A stretch of 64,000 nt of DNA from Aphrocallistes beatrix (Eukaryota; Porifera; Hexactinellida; Sceptrulophora; Aphrocallistidae), in NCBI GenBank assembly GCA_963281255.1, contig OY725497.1, positions 2,170,001 through 2,234,000 of the forward strand. The letters are read 5' to 3'. The position numbers and the translations under genes were made by a program. The notes beneath the pieces are model-generated. The model did not search any database, was not told the DNA's origin, and worked only from the letters and a program-made list of their open reading frames with translations. Below, piece by piece: positions 1 through 10,165 of the stretch (its first letter is position 1; each line of letters starts with the position of its first letter).

Positions 1-268
1 AAGTTTATAAGTGCAGTATAAATGCTGCTTCTACATTGTACAATTTTACTCGTAAATTGGATATCATGCCAATTAACTCGTCCAATGCTAGGAAACCATA
101 TTAGATGACTGGTATTCAAATTGAAATATCTGAACTGTCAATAGAAATATGGTCAAGAAATTACAATGATTTGCTATTTAGTTATCTTGGAAACATAATA
201 TAGCAATTTTAACTAGATATGGCAACATGAAAAATGAAGCTATTTCCACTGGTTTGCCCACTGTGCAA
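1..268. repeat. Dispersed repeat, copy 1
   Basis: This stretch is nearly identical, with a few substitutions and short indels, to 37631-37894 in the same orientation. It starts at the window edge, so its left limit is unknown. No coding potential was seen. In the distant copy the match ends exactly where a hAT relic begins, so the repeat is probably part of a larger unclassified element. Confidence 0.85.
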
Positions 269-1080
269 ATTACTAGTCTATAAAATGATATGACCGTTGT
301 TCATTTTGTGAATAATTGTACATTACTACATGAAGTGATCAAAAATCATAAATTGCGAATATTTTTGTATAATTTATTTTCTATCTGAATACTTTCGACT
401 ATTCAATTCTAATACTAAATAATATGATACCTTTCACTCGAGCTCTTGAACACGATGCTATAATATTTAACTAGATGGTTCTATACTTTTTGAGTAATAA
501 TTAAATACTTTAGTGAAGGAATTAGTGAAGCACCGGTTCGAAATTATTAGAACAGGGGCATACACCGAACTGTTCACAGGTTACATGTGAACCCCCCTCC
601 CCCGGATTCTATTTTCGGTTGTAGCACAAACGAGTTGTTATCCCCCTTGGTAAAAATGTATTCCTAGTTTCTATAAATCCATACACCTATCAGGATTTAA
701 AATTTAGGGAGTTTGAGCATATTTCGAGATATTTACAGGTAACTTCGAGGTGCTTTACCCTTTAACCCCATTGGGGGACTTACAGCGCCCCTAGATCTTC
801 AGCTAGCTTTGTGTATCATAAAATCTGCTAAGAGATCTCCCTCTAGAGGAAAATCCTGACGTCTTTGTTTTCGAAATCCCATGTTGACCCTCGGGGGACG
901 CCATTGTAGAATACAGCATTTTGGTTGAATACATGTAGTAATTATAGTCCTTACTAACTGTAGCTATGAATTCATGTATTTGGCTCGTAAATGAATTGCT
1001 GAAAAATATCCATCTGATTTAGCAGTATCCCTCTCGATATTATACGTAGGTGATCGTAATAATTTACATTACTGAAAGAA
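269..1080. other. Unassigned AT-rich sequence
   Basis: No ORF of interest, structured RNA or terminal repeat was recognised. A slightly GC-richer patch around 540-900 contains C- and G-runs but no open frame I can assign. Confidence 0.5.
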
Positions 1081-1640
1081 CTGAAAGTCAATAAAGAGAA
1101 ATTTTCCAACCTGTGATTTTGTATCTCAATCATAGTTCTGTTTTCCTAATTGATAGATTCTAGCTTCATCACATGCCTCGCAACTGGACTGGGACTCGTG
1201 TGAAAGCGTAACTGATGTTCTCCACTCCTGCCACAAGTTGCCTTGGTTCTACTCGATCATTTACTGGGCAGAGGAATATTTGCTTGGGGAGCAGTGGAAA
1301 GTGAATGTTTGAATGAGGTCTGGAACGGTAAATATTTGGCAGTCGAATTTAGCTAACCAAAACAAGTTATTAATAAAAAATTGCAATATATACATAAAAT
1401 GAAACAATAGAAAATAGGAAAGTGTTTTGTAGAAGCTGAACAGATGACATATTTTTGAGATTTATTGACTTTGTTGAGCCTATTCAGTTGTATTTATAAT
1501 GATGGGCTGCACACGAAGTTTCTCACATACCAATTCCAGAGTTGCGAAACTAGTTACACATATAGATTAAAATATGCAAGCACGCAAATTTCGATGATAA
1601 ATTCCAATCGAGTGAAGTCATGGAAACATTAAAACCCTAG
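1081..1640. repeat. Dispersed repeat related to 34500-35125
   Basis: Blocks of this region recur in the same orientation at 34500-35125, including a block containing CAACTGGACTGGGACTCGTG and a later block with the CACATACCAATTCCA-type motif. Read on the minus strand, both copies can encode a short Cys-containing stretch (SHESQSSC followed by ACD), interrupted by stops, so a decayed transposon exon is possible but unproven. Confidence 0.7.
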
Positions 1641-1885
1641 TTTGCCGCGGAAAGTTGAATTGAAAGTGAAAGGTAATCGAAAGTGAACTGAATTGAAAAT
1701 GAAAGTGGGGTCATTTCTATTTATACCTTTGAACCCTCGTCAAATTAGGGTTTTTTAACCTTCGCCTGGCTAGGTCTCAAAAGTATAAATAGAGAAAACC
1801 CACTTTCATTTTCACTTTCAGTTCACTTTCAATATACTTTCATTTCCACTTTCAACATTCCTAGCCAACCACGGGTTAATTAATG
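1640..1885. repeat. Foldback element with iterated GAAAGTGAA motif
   Basis: Two arms (about 1655-1730 and 1783-1865) are imperfect reverse complements. Both are built from iterations of a GAAAGTGAA-like 9-11 bp motif, reading TTCACTTTC in the right arm. The outer edges also pair weakly (AACCCTAGTTTGCC against GGCTAGGA...). This is the layout of a foldback MITE with no coding content. Confidence 0.75.
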
Positions 1886-2270
1886 ATAATTCGCATGATG
1901 ACTTTGCATCACTTGTGCACAGGCAATTAGTAGTCCATCAGGGGAGGAAGTAAACCACTTGTAAAATGTCTATTGGGATTCTAATGACTAAAAAATATGA
2001 TGGACAGTTTACCTATCAAATAGCATGGTTTTGTATTCATATGTCTAAAATGTTCGCATCTTATCCCCCGGGGCCTTATCAAGCAATCAGGGAAAGACGA
2101 TATTCAGTTTTCGATTTCTATGCTAGACGTAGGATTTAGCCTCAATAAATAACATTATGCATAGTTATCAACATTGGGTTGGGTCGTGTCGGGTTCGTAC
2201 CAGGTTCGGGTTCAGGGTTAGGTTTAGGTTTAGGTTGAGCTCAAATAAAATCAGCCCTCCCACAGGAAGG
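1886..2270. other. Unassigned sequence with short GGTTTA-rich tract
   Basis: No gene was recognised. At about 2165-2240 there is a G/T-rich tract with a few GGTTCGGGT/GGTTTAGG-like units, too short and irregular to call a telomeric array. Confidence 0.5.
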
Positions 2271-2398
2271 GCAGACTGGAGTAATATTGCATAATATTCT
2301 CTAATTATCAAAGCTACGAATTTTTAAAAACATGTTAGAGAAGACCTTCCAAGGGGTTTTTAGGGGTGTAGATTTCGAATATCATATTTTCAGTACAA
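2271..2398. repeat. Fragment of Helitron-like body sequence
   Basis: The segment with GGGGTTTTTAGGGGTGTAGA and the following TTCGAATAT...ATTTTCAG resembles blocks at 9770-9830, 9940-10020 and 44640-44690. At the last site it lies inside a Helitron-like element with both ends present. Confidence 0.65.
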
Positions 2399-2480
2399 TA
2401 CAGTCATGGTCGCTTATTATGAACCCGCTTTATATGAACATTCGTTTATTATGAACTAACCTCCTGATCTCAAATTCATT
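2399..2480. repeat. One end of a pogo-like MITE (CAGTCAGGGTCGC family)
   Basis: The terminus TACAGTCATGGTCGCTTATT is followed by TATGAACC, as at 4383-4566, 27278-27444 and 33336-33363. Only the left end is present here. Confidence 0.7.
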
Positions 2481-2600
2481 TAGTGCAGCTCTTATAGGGA
2501 GATGCCCTTATGACATGTACGGAGTATCTCGTCCCTCCGTATCTATGTATGTCCGTACTCGCGCTACTGCGAAATCTAACAATCTGATTTTTACCAAATC
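2481..2600. repeat. Short repeat shared with 27762-27815
   Basis: The motif TTTAGTGCAGCTC, then AGGGAGATGCCCT, then GGAGTATCT recurs at 27762-27815 with a few differences. It contains a small GGGAGATGCCC hairpin. Its origin is unknown. Confidence 0.6.
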
Positions 2601-2667
2601 TCGCATGTAGGTTCTCATTATGGTGTAGACGTGCACCGTCAAAGAAATCTCATCACGGTTTTTATAA

Positions 2668-2935
2668 GTACAAGCGGGCTTCGCTTGCTTGCGGACACTG
2701 TGTGTCCGCAGAGTTACCCAGTGGGCCCTCGGGGATATTAGAGAACAATACGTTGCATTCTTGTTCGTACTAAGTATGCTGAATTGTCATTTGACATTAA
2801 TGAAATCAGAACTGTAGCAGAAAATTTAGGATAAATAGAATTTACTTCGTAAAAATAAATTCTATTTGAATGTAAGGTAAATTTGAATCCACAAAGTTCA
2901 CCATTACTAAAGATTATTAAACTTGAATAATCAAC
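2668..2935 (-). mobile_element. Helitron-like terminal fragment, subfamily 3
   Basis: Read on the minus strand this ends in a GC-rich terminus (hairpin GCGGACACTGTGTGTCCGC, then GCGAAGCCCGCTTGT). The body resembles 33511-33790 and differs from the two other bodies that carry the same terminus in this window. No 5' terminus was located. Confidence 0.65.
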
Positions 2936-3039
2936 CAATTCCAGTTCATGTCGTTAACCACAATAAAAGTGTGTTATATGTATAATCAATCGATTCAATC
3001 ATAAATAACTTTTAACAATCAAATTATAGACTCAAAATA

Positions 3040-3095
3040 GCAGTATTCGCCCTGCGGGCCTTAAAAGGGAAATAACATCTCTAAATACGTATGTC
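3040..3095 (-). mobile_element. Helitron-like copy A, segment 1 of 3
   Basis: The sequence AGGGAAATAACATCTCTAAA leading to TACGTATGTC matches the same internal stretch of the Helitron-like family elsewhere (for example 53700-53745). It stops exactly at a P-like transposon. The remainder of the copy resumes at 5653-5663 and again at 8568. Confidence 0.8.
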
Positions 3096-4382
3096 CATAG
3101 CATTCTAATACACTAAGGCAATGGCGCAGACCTTTTTTTCTGGACCATGGATTGGTTAAACGAGCTAAGTGAATTTATCACTAATTATCAATTTAACATT
3201 TATTCGCTTTCTATTTGTCCACTACACTTACTAAAGTCATATCATTGAGCCCAAAAGGTTAAGAACTTAATAAATGAGCGTTTATAATCATAATATTAAT
3301 TGCAAACAAACAAATACATTCGAAATAGATTCATAGCACAGCACGGAAAGACTAACAAATAGACAATAAGTAGGAATAATCATTATTGAAATGGTGAATT
3401 ACATGGATTACAATTAGTAAACTGAAGGATGTTATGAAGAGAAGATAATATTCTACTAATGAGATTAAGGAAGATCAAAACGTTGTTATTCCGTTAGACA
3501 TCACTTCTCTTTCTTCATCCTTTATCTGGTCTTGTCACACCATTCCTACGAAAGAGAAGAATTATTATACTTCACAACAACACAATTCTCTCACACATAT
3601 CAATCCATTTGTCATCAACTATGATTAAAATTAATACTAGTAATTTAGTACGAGTTGAACCGGGATAAAACTGTTTTCGAAGAACTTGAGAGTTAGCAAT
3701 TTGATGAAAGTTTTATGGATAATACAAGTAGTAACGCAGGCGATAACAGCAATATATGGATACATACGTGACCCCTGTCTAATAAATCTATGATAATTTA
3801 TTGAGAGCCCTTATCAGTTGTTAAATATGTTAGATTTTTTGTATAATAGAAAACTGCACACCCAGCCACGTTATTTAGGTACTCAATTTGTGAATTATTA
3901 AATACATTTCATTAAAATCCCTGCAAAGTATTCAAATATTCTTCAAGAGCTCTGACTACTGTTAATAGTAAAGTTGTTTCAGCTCTAAAAAGACCTTCAG
4001 TGGGGATGCGGGCAGGCGTTATATCATGACCATTATCTCATTATTTTATAATATAATCAAGGCTGATAATTTGATATATAATTGGCTACAAACATTCAAT
4101 TCACGCATTGAAGTCTCAATAACCATCAATATATTTTGAAATGCTGGTATATCGACTCGATCTCGAGCAATAAACCCTTGCACCTGAAATATAATGGGAT
4201 ACTGATTCCAAATGACATAATATATGCGGTAGCTGAATATAGATGCGGGCGAGGAGAAACACGGTCCTAATTAAAAGTCCAATACTAGGATTATTGGAAT
4301 GTTGTTTAATCGAAAAAAAAATTGATGATTGGATAATTCAAGTCGACGTTCACTATCCAAAATTTGACAATAAGAAATATTA

Positions 4383-4566
4383 TACAGTCAGGGTCGCTTA
4401 TTGTGAACCACCAAGGGACCAACAAATCTGTTCATTATATACTTTATATTAAGCGAACTTGATTCAATACAAATCCTATCTAAAAAATGAAATTGGGACC
4501 AGGAGGTTAGTTCATAATAAACGAATTTTTATATTAAGCGGGTTCATAATAAGCGACCCTAACTAT
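4383..4566. mobile_element. Pogo-like MITE (CAGTCAGGGTCGC family)
   Basis: The left end TACAGTCAGGGTCGCTTATT and right end AATAAGCGACCCTAACTATA are inverted repeats next to TA, as expected for Tc1/mariner-pogo insertions. It lies inside P-like transposon 1 and so inserted later, or was carried by it. Confidence 0.75.
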
Positions 4567-5119
4567 AGTTTGAACTAGATATCTGACAATATAAGCCGAA
4601 ATGATGTTTTATTCCGTTTTAATGGATCATTTTGTATTCGAGCCTGTTAGTAAATATAGGTTTCTGAAATAATTATCTTAATAAAAAAAAGTTATTGGAC
4701 ACATGAGCTATCCAGGCGTTTCGTAGGTCGAGCGTCGAGGTCGCTAAGCTAAGAAAGAATATCTGAAAATGAACTAACTAAGAACTTATCTACCCTTTTT
4801 CGTTGTCAGTTATGCTCATAGTAGAGTAGGCAGATTCCATCAGCAATCGTTCAGTGTGGTCCAAAGATAGTCTCTTAGGCTTGGAATTCCATTCAGAGAG
4901 ATAGGAAGGGTAGTCGGGGAATATACTGGGTACTCAAGTTTCTTTAGAGCTATTCTATCCTGGAAACTGTAACAGTACGAAGCCCGTCATTGTAGGTAAT
5001 GGTTCTCTCGATGTCATCTGGTTTGAAATAATGTATACATATCTAAACGGTGTAGAAGTGTAAATGTGACAATCAGTTAATACGTACACATAAATGATAG
5101 AAACTTACTCACATTAGCG

Positions 5120-5245
5120 TGTTTACTTCCTAGTCTTTCGGTGGGCGTGGAATTACCCTAAACGATTCTTTGGGAAATGAAAAGCAGAGGGATATTCTGC
5201 TCCACTTTTATAGTTGGACTTGCAGCCTGGAACAACACAGGACAT
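5120..5245 (-). pseudogene. THAP zinc-finger exon of P-like transposon 1
   Basis: On the minus strand the reading begins MSCVVPGCKSNYKSG and continues to FHFPKN. This is the start of a C2CH THAP domain (CxxPxC...FxFPK), the DNA-binding module of P-element and THAP9-type transposases. After FPKN the frame hits a stop; a neighbouring frame continues with a basic, THAP-like segment, indicating a small frameshift. A GTGAGT-like donor follows. The element copy at 48698-50523 carries the same start, MSC..P..TSNYR, at 49009. No catalytic domain was found downstream within this element, so the protein is not functional. Confidence 0.7.
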
Positions 5246-5652
5246 GTCGTTCCGGAAGAGTAATAAAGATTGATGCTTATGTGGAGTGTTTCGGATCAAC
5301 TTTGAGTCGTGTATAGGAAAAGACAGTGATTTGTAAAACTTCACAATAAGGTAGCAAATAAATATATAATTCATGTGGTTGATTTTAAAACAAAACAAGT
5401 AAGTAGTATGTTAATATATAAGCAATATGGTTGCATAAAATTAGTTTAACCACAAATTCTCTATAGTGCCATCCTCGAACCAATTTGAAGAAAATCGATG
5501 CAGAATTAATGAAAAGGATCATTATATGATATACGAAGTTATATACCAGCATAATCCAACCATTTTCAGAAAAATTCTTTTAGCTCGTTTAACCAATCCA
5601 TGGTCCAGAAAAAAAGGTCTGCGCCATTGCCTTAGTGTATTAGAATGCTATG

Positions 5653-5663
5653 GTATGTCCTAC
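5653..5663 (-). mobile_element. Helitron-like copy A, segment 2 of 3 (11 bp)
   Basis: The eleven bases GTATGTCCTAC separate the P-like transposon from the gypsy element. They correspond to the family sequence GTCTGTCCTACTG. The first seven are the P-like target duplication and the last four are the gypsy target duplication. Confidence 0.8.
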
Positions 5664-5818
5664 TGTTAAGATCAAGTGTATTAGTAAGGAGAATCTAATG
5701 GGAATAATCTAAAGAAATACAATCTAAATAAGAGGACAAATAACTAGGGTCAGTCACTCTATACGGTGATAGACTAGATACTACGCTAAGTGGTTGGTTA
5801 ACAATAATCTCCTTAACA
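5664..5818 (-). repeat. 3' LTR of gypsy element
   Basis: It begins TGTTAAGATC and ends TCCTTAACA on the plus strand, with perfect TGTTAAG/CTTAACA short inverted ends. It matches the LTR at 8411-8567 apart from a 2-bp indel and a few substitutions, so the insertion is fairly young. Confidence 0.93.
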
Positions 5819-5844
5819 TCACCCCCTTCCAGCGAAACTGGTCG

Positions 5845-6345
5845 CTAGTCCCAGGGGATGGGGTCCCCGAAGAATTCTCTCCTGCGTCTCTCTCGGTTAG
5901 ATCTTCGCAGGTCAGGTGGTTCTTCTTCTAGCGCGTCTTCATGCTCCGACTCGTTAGGTTCGATGGTCTCTGCCACATTCTCACTACCATCGTGAATCGC
6001 TACGCCTTGGGCAGCTCCGAGGCATCCGGAGTGAGTGAGTGGCCCACTGACATGCGACCTGCATCTATTCAGGTGTACCCACTTGGTTGCGTTCGTCATC
6101 GGGTGCTCAACTTTGACGTTCGCGCCTCTCCTCTCTTTAACGAGGTAGGGTCCTGTATAGATAGGGTCTAGGGAGTCTCTCCGCACCTCGTTCCGCAGCA
6201 TGACTTGATCCCCGGCCTGGATACTGTTCTCGTGCCTGCCCCTATCGGTTGCCTTTCTCGCCGCCTTTGCCGATGCATCGGAATTTTGGAGGGCAATTTC
6301 CTGCAACTTCACACGCCTTTCTGATAGTTGGGCGAAATACTCTCC
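5845..6345 (-). pseudogene. Gypsy integrase C-terminal tail, frameshifted
   Basis: This frame begins in overlap with the main pol ORF. It encodes a basic segment followed by GDQVMLRNE, GPYLVKERRG and KWVHLNRCR, the SH3-like C-terminal domain of gypsy integrases, and ends with an acidic then Arg-rich tail near RRSNRERRRRE. Homology to the end of integrase passes from the main frame into this one around 6345, where the two frames differ by one base. A degenerative one-base indel is the simplest reading; programmed frameshifting inside integrase would be unusual. The normal product would be the C-terminal part of the Pol polyprotein. Confidence 0.8.
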
Positions 6346-8384
6346 TTGGGTGAATCCTTCAGCAGCGCCTCCAGGGGCCCCCTGAGAATTCTACCGAAGA
6401 CGAGTTGGTGGGGGCTTAATCCCGTGCTCTGGTTCCTTAGATAGTTACATGTGAACTGTACTTCGGGAAGGAGGGATGGCCAGCCCGACTTGGGTAGTTG
6501 TCTCTCCTCGAGGAGACAGCGCATTATCTGCTTCACGGTCCCGATCATCCTCTCTGCCATACCATTACCCTCAGGGTGGTATGGGGACGAATTTCTCTTC
6601 TCGATTCCTAAATCCATGCACATATGACGTATCAAATCTCCATTCACATTCCTCCCTCCGTCGCTGATTAGGATCCTAGGCAAACCGTGGCGATATACCC
6701 AGCAGCTCATAAACGAGTCCCCGATGTTTACTGCTTTTTGCTCCTGCATGGGTACCAACTCAACGTATCGCGTGAAAATATCCACGATCAGCAAGAAGTA
6801 CCGGTATTGACCGTCGCTCCAGGGAAGGGTCGCGACGTCCATCGCCACCGCGTTGCCAACGGCGGCCTCGCCCACCACGTAGGGTTGGAGCCTCTCCTTA
6901 GGCCTTTTACACGGCTTGTTGCGGTGACAAACGATGCATTCGTTGCACAATTGCTCCACGTCCCGCCCCATGCTACGCCAGAAATAATTCCTCTTGACCA
7001 ATTCAGTAGTGCGGCGGATACCGGGGTGGGTCTGGTTGTGGACTAACTCTACGACCGGCCTCCTCATAGACTTCGGGACGGCCAACTTGTGCCCTCTGTA
7101 CAGTAGACCTGCGTCAATTTTCATGTTATCGTAATTTTTAAATTGTCCGGTTTTGAGGGTCCCATTATGTCTAAGTTCTTCTAGGGCCTGACTTATCGCA
7201 GGATCGGAGTTCTGCGCCTGGATCATCCTGCCGAGCCAACTGTCCTTCGAATCAATAGGATAGACATGATCCTCGAAGAAAAGTTCATCATCATTAATGT
7301 GTGTGTCAAATATGGCCGTTGGGTCCCGACTGAGGCAGTCTGCTACCGTGTTCTCGGCCCCTTTCCTGTAAACGATTTCATATGGGATCGACTCTAGTTC
7401 AAGCAGCCACCGGGCATAGGTGTGTCGGGGATCGCGCTGGCGTCTCAACCATGCAAGGGGGTTATGGTCAGTAACTAAATACGTGTGTTTTGCTGCCTTC
7501 ACGTAGTCGTGCCACTTCCTGGTTGCCGCCACCAGTGCCCATGCCTCTCTCTGCCCTGCGCAATAGCGCCTCTGAATGGCATCCAACGAAGAAGAGAAAT
7601 AGGCAATCGGCCTCAAGTTACCGTGTTGATCCGATTGGGACAGAACTGCTACGATAGCATGATCGCTCGCGTCTGCTTCGATAAAAAATGGAAGGTCCCA
7701 GCAGGGGAATCGGAGCAACACCGGGTTGGTCGTCAATACGGATCTTAGCCTCTCAAAGCTACTCTGGGCCGAATGTCCCCATTTCCAAGGCTGGCACTTC
7801 CTTGTTAGCCGATTGAGCGGCTCCGCGATTTCTGCAAATTTGGGAATTAAGCTCCTATAGTAGTTAGCCAAGCCCAAAAACCTCTGCATCTCCTTGACAG
7901 ATTTCGGAGGGGGGAATTTAGCGATTCTATCTACCAAAGCGGGGGCAGGTTTCCTCCCGTTCGCTGATATGACCTGACCCAGAAATTCCCCTTCCTGGTA
8001 GCCAAATCGGCATTTGTCGATCCTCAACTGTATTTTCGCATCCCTAAGGCATTCCAATGTGGTGTGTAGGTCCCTTAAGTGGAGTTCGAACCCGCGTGAG
8101 TGGGTGCAAAGGTCATCAACATAGGATTCAGTGTTTGTGGCGCGACGGAGCGCTATATCCATGATCCTCTGATATGTGCTTTGGCTATTGCACAAGCCAA
8201 ATGGCATCACCAGCATCTCAAAATGCCCTCGGGGAGTTGCAAAGAGGCCTATTGCTGTCTTAATTCCTTCTTCACCCTGGGCAGTGAGGTGACCAACCGA
8301 CGCGCGGAACAGAGGTTCCCAGTCTTCAATCCTGTCGTCTGGAAGTAAGGGAGGAACGGAGAGGCCTGGGTTGAAGTGAGCCAT
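6309..8384 (-). pseudogene. pol: Gypsy Pol fragment: partial RT, RNase H, integrase
   Basis: The 691-residue open frame starts 26 nt inside the 5' LTR boundary. About 36 N-terminal residues look like the start of a Gag-type protein. They join directly to mid-reverse transcriptase (FATPRGHFE, LVMPFGLCN, then the catalytic YVDD), so gag, protease and the first RT catalytic aspartate are lost. RNase H follows (FFIEADASDHA; TDHNPLAW). Integrase has the HHCC zinc motif (HNQTHPGIRR...CNECIVCHRNK) and the DDE core: D in AMDVATLPW, D in LISDGGRNV, E in GNGMAERMIG. The frame is intact through the integrase core but shifts before the C-terminal domain. This copy cannot make a complete polyprotein; its LTRs could still be recognised in trans. 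Confidence 0.92.
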
Positions 8385-8410
8385 AGGATGGTCTTATTAG
8401 ATTGTATTTA

Positions 8411-8567
8411 TGTTAAGATCAAGTGTATTAGTAAGGAGAATATAATGGGAATAATCCAAAGAAATACAATCTAAATAAGAGGACAAATAACTAGGGTCAG
8501 AGTCACTCTATACGGTGATAGACTAGATACTACGCTAAGTGGTTGGTTAACAATAATCTCCTTAACA
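8411..8567 (-). repeat. 5' LTR of gypsy element
   Basis: The 157-bp LTR has TG...CA ends and is followed by target duplication CTAC at 8568-8571. It is the partner of 5664-5818, with an extra AG in the CAGAGTCACTC stretch. Confidence 0.93.
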
Positions 8568-8920
8568 CTACTGTTATAATCGAAATCGCACGAGAAATCA
8601 CAGAATTTGTCAATTTTTAAAATTTTGAAGCGTAATGATGACGTCATAAGTGATGAGTCATCATTTTTTGATGGTAGCGATATCATATGTGAGATATATT
8701 TATATACACATTGTATTAAAATTTCAGCCTACTATGACCTAAAATGGCTGATTTATAGTCAAAAAACTGAGATTTCTTATAATAAAAAAGGTGACAATGA
8801 CGCCATAATTCCATGATGAGTGGACATTTCCGTCTGAGGTCAGAACTTAGTGGAGCCATAGCCAAAAGGCCCTACATTCCATAAATGACCTTTCCGTGCC
8901 TGGTAGTTTCTTCAATATAT
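8568..8920 (-). mobile_element. Helitron-like copy A, segment 3 of 3
   Basis: From CTACTGTTATAATCGAAATC onward this matches the body seen in copies at 15798-16293, 45537-46030 and 53661-54033. Shared pieces include GATGACGTCATAA, ATGATGAGTGGACATT, GAACTTAGTGGAGCCATAGC and TAGTTTCTTCAAT. It ends in an AT microsatellite. The missing upstream part lies at 3040-3095 and 5653-5663. Confidence 0.85.
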
Positions 8921-8931
8921 ATATGTATATA

Positions 8932-9363
8932 TACAGTGGAACCTGTATATAACGGCCACCCAAGGGACTGGACTAAATTGACCGTTATACACAGGTGACC
9001 GTTATATACAGGTGATTGTCTTAATCCCCAAAAGGTATCAACGTAGTGCAATAAATATCAAGCTTTTAGAAATCCATTACTTGAAGTAATTACATGAAAC
9101 TTGTTTATCGTTCGTAACAGGTCCTGCAACAAACACATAAAAAGGTGAAAAGGTGATGGCAGTTATAGACAGGTAGTGGCCGTTATAGACAAGTGATGGC
9201 CTATTTACACAGTTTTAGGGTGAGTAAGGGACTACAAATGGGTGGCCGATGGCCGCGTTGAGCAGGTGATCGCTATACACAGGTTCAATATTATGGAATT
9301 TCGGACTGGACTGTTCATTGGTGACCGTTATATAGAGTGGCCGTTAAGACAGGTTCGACTGTA
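8932..9363. mobile_element. MITE with CAGTGGAACCTGTATATAACG ends
   Basis: The left end TACAGTGGAACCTGTATATA and right end GACAGGTTCGACTGTA are inverted repeats beside TA. The interior repeats a motif like GTGACCGTTATATACAGG several times in direct orientation. This is typical of a pogo/Tigger-like non-autonomous element. It has no ORF. Confidence 0.75.
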
Positions 9364-9373
9364 TATATATATA

Positions 9374-9541
9374 TATGTTACAGTCAGATTGTGAAATTAG
9401 GGATTTCATGAAATGCCTAGTGATCTCACGAAATTACTAGGCATTTCGTGAAATGAGTGTGGGTTTTTCACGAAAAGCCTAGTAATTTCGAGAAATCATT
9501 AGGCTCTTCATGAAATAACTGATTACACAGATTGACTGTAG
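9374..9541. mobile_element. Small MITE with iterated ATTTCRTGAAAT motif
   Basis: The ends TTACAGTCAGATTGTG and CACAGATTGACTGTA are inverted. The interior consists of repeated near-palindromes around GAAATTACTAGGCATTTC. Confidence 0.65.
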
Positions 9542-9739
9542 CATATACTATACACAAACATTTTTAATAGTAAGGATATTCATATTTTAACAGCACCACA
9601 CCAAAGCTTAGTTTAATTAAAGATATAAGTAAGATCTCAACGACTAATGTAAGGTATTTCACCATGTAGGATCCGATTTTCTCGCTTTGAAAGAAACAAT
9701 GTGTATATTTTATGAGCTATTAAATGTTGATATATACAA

Positions 9740-10165
9740 AAACAAATTATAAAAATAGGCTAGAGGCTGGCTTCCAATGATTGACTGGGGGTTTTCAGGG
9801 GTGTAGATTTCGAATATACATAATCAGGTCAATAACATAAATTATTTGTTTAAATTTTTTACATTACAGACATAAAGTAAATAATATAAATTATTTGTTT
9901 ACTTTTGTTTATAATAGATACATAAAATAAACAAATTACAAAAATAGGCTAGAGGCTGGCTTCCAACGGTCGATATGGGGTTTTCAGGGGTGTACTAGAT
10001 TTAGAATATTACATTTTCAGATGCATTTGAGAAATTACTCGTTAGCTTTTGTTTACAATATTCATATAGTTTAAAAATTCCCAAAATAGGTTAGAATGAG
10101 TAACTCCAGGCGCCCTCAGGGACACTCTGCGGACACGTAGTGTCTTCAAGGTGAGCAGCGCAGGC
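9740..10165 (+). mobile_element. Helitron-like fragments, subfamily 2, partly duplicated
   Basis: Two successive blocks carry AAAAATAGGCTAGAGGCTGG, TTCCAA and GGTTTTCAGGGGTGTA (9750-9815 and 9940-9995). A degenerate GC-rich terminus follows (GGCGCCC..., TGCGGACACGTAGTGTC, GAGCAGCGCAGGC). The body matches the element at 43946-44853. Confidence 0.7.

Larger units (their letters stand above)
3096..5652 (-). mobile_element. P-like (THAP) transposon 1, 2,557 bp
   Basis: Terminal inverted repeats of about 70 bp begin CATAGCATTCTAATACAC at the left and appear reverse-complemented at the right end. They are essentially identical and share their outer 25 bp and the block CCATGGATTGGTTAAA with the element at 48698-50523. 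A 7-bp target duplication GTATGTC flanks it (3089-3095 and 5653-5659). It could be scored as 8 bp, GTATGTCC, if one terminal base is treated as host. A THAP-domain start lies inside on the minus strand. The rest of the transposase is missing or unrecognisable, so this copy is non-autonomous. It is inserted in a Helitron-like copy. Confidence 0.85.
5664..8567 (-). mobile_element. Ty3/gypsy LTR retrotransposon, internally deleted
   Basis: Two LTRs of 155 and 157 bp, TG...CA, flank an interior with pol coding on the minus strand. A 4-bp target duplication CTAC lies outside each LTR (5660-5663 and 8568-8571). A polypurine tract (GGAAGGGGGTGA on the minus strand, 5819-5830) abuts the 3' LTR. Gag, protease and the N-terminal half of reverse transcriptase are missing. 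No typical TGG primer-binding site follows the 5' LTR; the first ATG comes only 26 nt after it. The interior is clearly GC-richer than everything around it, which suggests a recent arrival or a foreign donor. It is inserted in Helitron-like copy A. Confidence 0.93.

Noticed and set aside
2165..2240. Telomere-like GGTTTAGG tract
   Set aside because: Only a few irregular units; not a tandem telomeric array.
2668..2760. GC-rich Helitron-like terminus considered as a tRNA-derived SINE head
   Set aside because: No A or B box of a Pol III promoter could be found, and the hairpins do not form a cloverleaf.
5941..7748. Plus-strand ORFs across the gypsy interior
   Set aside because: They are shadow frames of GC-rich pol on the minus strand.
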